Part shown: piece after piece, positions 60,634-64,000 of the stretch
How the letters are laid out: the number at the start of each line of letters is the position of its first letter
How positions within the stretch are numbered: position 1 is the stretch's first letter
Assembly (NCBI GenBank): GCA_023265625.1
Contig: JAHFST010000007.1
Span: forward strand, 62,001-126,000
DNA: 64,000 nt
From: Deltaproteobacteria bacterium
GTDB taxonomy: Bacteria > UBA10199 > JACPAL01 > JAHFST01
Direction of reading: 5' to 3'
Notes under the pieces: generated by a model
What the model saw: only the letters and a program-made list of their open reading frames with translations
Databases searched by the model: none
What the model was told of the DNA's origin: nothing
Program-made: the position numbers and the translations under genes

Positions 60634-63600
60634 ATGGGGGTTCGCCCCAAATGGGTGCGAGCTATGATGAACCGAAGAGACTTACAAACGGATTTGGCCC
60701 GCAACGGGCTTTATCACCAATCTCTGGAGCACGACAGTTGCGGGGTGGGTTTCATCGTCCAGATGAAGGGGAAGAAATCCCACGACATTATTGAAAAAGC
60801 CATTGTGGCCCTGAGCAATCTGGGGCATCGCGGGGCCTGTGGCTGCGAAGAGAACACCGGTGATGGTGCCGGGATCCTGATGCAGATTCCACATGATTTT
60901 TTAGTCAAGGTGACCGCCCCCTTGGGGATTCGCTTGCCGGCGGAAGGGACATACGGGGTTGGCATGGTGGCCCTTCCCCGCGAGGTGAAGGAGCAGAAGA
61001 AGATCCAGGATATTTTAGAAAAACTGACGAAGGATCAAGGGCAAACCTTCTTGGGCTGGCGCGAGGTCCCCTACGATGCCTCGATGATCGGCCAGACGGC
61101 CCAGGAGGCCATGCCGGTTTTTAAGCAGGCCTTTATTGCGGTGGGACCAAAGGGGCCTGGGTTGCCCGCCTTACCCGGCGACGCCCAGGAGATGCCATTT
61201 GAGCGGCGTTTGTTTGTGATTCGAAAATGTTTTGAGAATGCCATTCGTAATGCCGGGATTCCAGACTACCATTTGATTTTTGTCCCATCCCTCTCCTGTC
61301 ATACCTTAATTTACAAGGGGATGTTGATGTCGAATCAGCTTCATCCCTTTTTCCCGGACCTGCGGGATCCCTCCATGGTTTCGGCGTTGGCGTTGGTGCA
61401 TTCCCGATTTTCGACCAACACCTTTCCCAACTGGGAATTGGCCCATCCGTTTCGGTACATCGCGCATAACGGCGAAATCAACACGCTGCGCGGCAATATC
61501 AATTGGATGCGGGCCCGCGAGGCGCTTTTTGAGTCGGAAATATTTGGCAAGGAATTGTCGCAGATCTTGCCGGTGATCCGTGAGGGCGGGTCCGATTCGG
61601 CGGCCTTTGACAACGCCCTGGAGATGTTGGTGATGGCGGGACGTTCGCTCCCGCACGCCGTCATGATGATGATCCCGGAGGCCTGGAGCGGCCATGAGGG
61701 GATGAGCCAGGAGAAGAAGGATTTTTACGAGTACCACTCCTGCCTGATGGAGCCGTGGGATGGGCCGGCCTCGATTGCCTTTACCGACGGACGGATCATT
61801 GGCGCGGTCTTGGACCGCAACGGGCTGCGCCCCTCGCGTTTTTATGTGACGAAGGATGATCTGGTCATCATGGCCTCCGAGGTGGGGGTGTTGGACATCC
61901 CGCCGGAAAATATCTTGCAGAAGGGTCGGCTCCAGCCGGGCAAGATGTTTTTGATCGACCTGGCCCAAGGGCGCATCATTGACGATCAAGAGCTGAAGAC
62001 CAAGCTTGTCCAGGAACATCCTTATGGGGAATGGTTGAAAAAGGAATTAGTTCGATTGGAGGAGTTGCCGCCGTCGCCCGATCTGCCGGAACCGGACCAC
62101 GAGACGATCACGCGCCGCCAGATCATCTTCGGTTACAGTCATGAAGACATTAATTTATTGATGAAACCGATGGGGATCAACTCCGAGGAGGCGATCGGTT
62201 CGATGGGGACCGACACCCCGTTGGCCGTTCTTTCCAACCGCCCGCAGAACCTGTTTAACTATTTTCAACAACTCTTTGCCCAGGTGACCAACCCGCCGCT
62301 CGATGCGATCCGAGAGGAGTTGGTGACCTCGGTCGACACCAGTATCGGCCCGGAGCAGAACCTCCTGAAGACGGTCCCGGAGGGCTGTCACCAGATCAAG
62401 CTTAAAAATCCGATCATCGACAACGACGAGTTGGCCCGCCTGAAACAGTTGGCGGAACGCCCCGTCCGCGGCTTTCAGTCGTGTATTCTTCCCATCCTTT
62501 TTTCGGTGGCCGCCGGTGAGACGGGGTTGAGTGAGGCGATGGATGAGCTGTGTCGGCAGGCCGATGCGGCGATCCATCAGGGATGCAACATCTTGATCCT
62601 CTCCGACCGCGGGATCGATCACGACCGGGCCCCGATCCCAAGCCTGTTGGCCACTGCCGGGTTGCATCATCATCTGGTGCGACAGGGCACCCGGGCCCAG
62701 GTGGGCCTGATTTTGGAGTCGGGTGAGCCGCGCGAGGTGCATCACTTCTCGCTCTTGATTGGTTATGGCGCCGGGGCGATCAATCCCTATCTGGCTTTTG
62801 AGACCCTCGATGACCTGCGTCGGCAAGGGGTGCTCGACATGGACCATCGTACCGCCGTGCTACACTACATCAAGGCGGTCAAGAAGGGGATTGTCAAGGT
62901 CATGTCCAAGATGGGGATCTCGACGATTCAAAGTTATCGCGGGGCCCAGATCTTTGAGGCGATTGGCTTGAATCACGAGGTGATCGACCGGTATTTCACG
63001 CACACGGCGTCTCGCATTGAGGGGATTGGCCTGGAGGCGATCGGGCAAGAGGCCCTGTTGCGCCATCATCAGGCCTTTCCTGAACGCCGTTCCGCGGCGT
63101 TGAGCCTCAATTGGGGTGGCCAGTACCAGTGGCGGCGCGATGGTGAGTATCACCTCTTCAATCCCGAGACGGTGGCCAAGTTGCAGGTGGCGACCCGACA
63201 ATCGAGTTACAAGGATTTTAAGGAATATTCCAAATTGGTGAATGATCAGAGCCGCGCCCTGTGCACCTTGCGCGGGCTCTTTGAATTTAAACCGGGACAA
63301 GCGATCCCGTTGGACGAGGTGGAGCCCGCGAAGGAGATTGTGAAGCGTTTTAAGACGGGGGCCATGTCTTACGGGTCGATCAGCAGCGAGGCCCATGAGA
63401 CGCTGGCGGTTGCGATGAATCGGATGGGCGGAAAATCCAATACCGGCGAAGGCGGGGAAGATCCCAAGCGCTATACCTTGGATGCCAATGGGGATTCCAG
63501 AAACAGCGCCATCAAGCAGGTGGCCTCCGGGCGGTTCGGCGTGACCAGCGAGTATTTGGTGCAAGCCCAGGAATTACAGATCAAGATTGCCCAGGGGGCG

Positions 63601-64000
63601 AAGCCGGGCGAGGGGGGACAACTTCCGGGACACAAGGTCTATCCCTGGATTGCCAAGGTGCGTTTCTCGACACCGGGGGTGGGGTTGATCTCGCCGCCGC
63701 CGCATCATGATATTTATTCGATTGAGGACTTGGCCCAACTGATCTTTGATTTGAAGAATGCCAATACCGAGGCCCGAATCAGTGTCAAGCTGGTGGCGGA
63801 GGTGGGGGTCGGGACGGTCGCGGCGGGAGTGGCCAAGGCCCATGCCGATGTGGTCTTGATCTCAGGTCACGATGGCGGCACCGGGGCCTCTCCCCTGACG
63901 AGTCTCAAACATGCCGGAGCCCCTTGGGAACTGGGCCTGGCCGAGACCCAGCAGATCTTGGTCGCCAACCAGTTGCGTGATCGGATCTATGTGGAGGTGG
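60634..64000 (+). CDS. gltB: Glutamate synthase large subunit, 3' end outside window
   Basis: GltB converts glutamine plus 2-oxoglutarate to two glutamates. The frame is open to the window end (1122 codons seen of about 1500). The mature N-terminal nucleophile is Cys36 in HDSCGVGF, so the first 35 residues are a propeptide. The GATase class II domain follows ([43 protein letters not shown]), then the central domain and the FMN barrel ([28 protein letters not shown]). ATG 60634 has AGGAGAGAGG upstream; ATG 60664 is an alternative. Confidence 0.96.
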   Translation, partial: MGVRPKWVRAMMNRRDLQTDLARNGLYHQSLEHDSCGVGFIVQMKGKKSHDIIEKAIVALSNLGHRGACGCEENTGDGAGILMQIPHDFLVKVTAPLGIRLPAEGTYGVGMVALPREVKEQKKIQDILEKLTKDQGQTFLGWREVPYDASMIGQTAQEAMPVFKQAFIAVGPKGPGLPALPGDAQEMPFERRLFVIRKCFENAIRNAGIPDYHLIFVPSLSCHTLIYKGMLMSNQLHPFFPDLRDPSMVSALALVHSRFSTNTFPNWELAHPFRYIAHNGEINTLRGNINWMRAREALFESEIFGKELSQILPVIREGGSDSAAFDNALEMLVMAGRSLPHAVMMMIPEAWSGHEGMSQEKKDFYEYHSCLMEPWDGPASIAFTDGRIIGAVLDRNGLRPSRFYVTKDDLVIMASEVGVLDIPPENILQKGRLQPGKMFLIDLAQGRIIDDQELKTKLVQEHPYGEWLKKELVRLEELPPSPDLPEPDHETITRRQIIFGYSHEDINLLMKPMGINSEEAIGSMGTDTPLAVLSNRPQNLFNYFQQLFAQVTNPPLDAIREELVTSVDTSIGPEQNLLKTVPEGCHQIKLKNPIIDNDELARLKQLAERPVRGFQSCILPILFSVAAGETGLSEAMDELCRQADAAIHQGCNILILSDRGIDHDRAPIPSLLATAGLHHHLVRQGTRAQVGLILESGEPREVHHFSLLIGYGAGAINPYLAFETLDDLRRQGVLDMDHRTAVLHYIKAVKKGIVKVMSKMGISTIQSYRGAQIFEAIGLNHEVIDRYFTHTASRIEGIGLEAIGQEALLRHHQAFPERRSAALSLNWGGQYQWRRDGEYHLFNPETVAKLQVATRQSSYKDFKEYSKLVNDQSRALCTLRGLFEFKPGQAIPLDEVEPAKEIVKRFKTGAMSYGSISSEAHETLAVAMNRMGGKSNTGEGGEDPKRYTLDANGDSRNSAIKQVASGRFGVTSEYLVQAQELQIKIAQGAKPGEGGQLPGHKVYPWIAKVRFSTPGVGLISPPPHHDIYSIEDLAQLIFDLKNANTEARISVKLVAEVGVGTVAAGVAKAHADVVLISGHDGGTGASPLTSLKHAGAPWELGLAETQQILVANQLRDRIYVEV

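Overview
The window looks like chromosome of a Gram-negative bacterium with moderately high GC. Evidence for this includes several lipobox lipoproteins, GreB, RF-3 and a membrane-anchored glutamate-synthase-like protein. Together with an archaeal-type PEP carboxylase, an orphan PilZ-like protein and many proteins I cannot place, it fits an uncultured deltaproteobacterium-like lineage. That assignment is inference: no rRNA or ribosomal-protein marker is present.

Layout. 1-5.3 kb: end of an unknown gene, an M48 peptidase, leuD, leuC and a pentapeptide-repeat protein. 5.4-16.1 kb: five large orphan proteins interrupted by a small-membrane-protein pair, a beta-CASP nuclease, DUF3147 and an MFS exporter. 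16.2-20.4 kb: SprT-like/greB, a frame-shifted hicA with hicB, an orphan gene, an Avd remnant, a REP-associated transposase (RAYT) and a HigBA-like pair. 20.5-31.0 kb: an orphan protein with a methyltransferase-like domain, RF-3, a histidine kinase/response regulator pair, a DEAD helicase and a CoA-transferase. 31-36 kb: an accessory stretch with a 525-bp terminal-inverted-repeat element, DUF3800, tRNA-Glu, nitroreductase/nitronate monooxygenase and Fic. 36-40 kb: an orphan protein, an MBL-like/PP2C fusion and an RHH/PIN pair. 40-48.4 kb: GltB-like protein, a DUF2283 pair, a 27-residue COX24-type protein, PilZ, and an epimerase/hydrolase lipid-type cluster. 48.4-56.5 kb: DUF4143 ATPases, two antitoxin/PIN pairs, HipBA, Nudix and PEP carboxylase. 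56.6-64 kb: an orphan protein, an IDH/IPMDH-like enzyme, a CycH-domain lipoprotein and the 5' part of gltB.

The most striking feature is a recurring promoter: RCAAC-N14-GCCGATAA, equivalent to RCAA-N15-GCCGATAA. It has the spacing and -10 element of flagellar-type sigma-28 promoters but a CAAC rather than TAAA(G) -35. I find it immediately upstream of about thirteen genes, plus weaker candidates. Nearly all of these genes encode large orphan proteins; others are a pentapeptide-repeat protein, an MBL-like/PP2C fusion and a lipoprotein. In eight cases the start codon lies only 6-11 nt after the -10 box, so those mRNAs should be leaderless or nearly so. No flagellar gene is in the window. I read this as a dispersed regulon of an alternative sigma factor, function unknown, possibly secreted effectors or a developmental programme.

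A second theme is small mobile DNA. REP palindromes (GTAGGGGC...GCCCCTAC) are dispersed through the window and provide the TAG stop codon of four genes, including the RAYT that probably mobilises them. A third theme is dense toxin-antitoxin content, about seven or eight loci, with readable operators at several of them.
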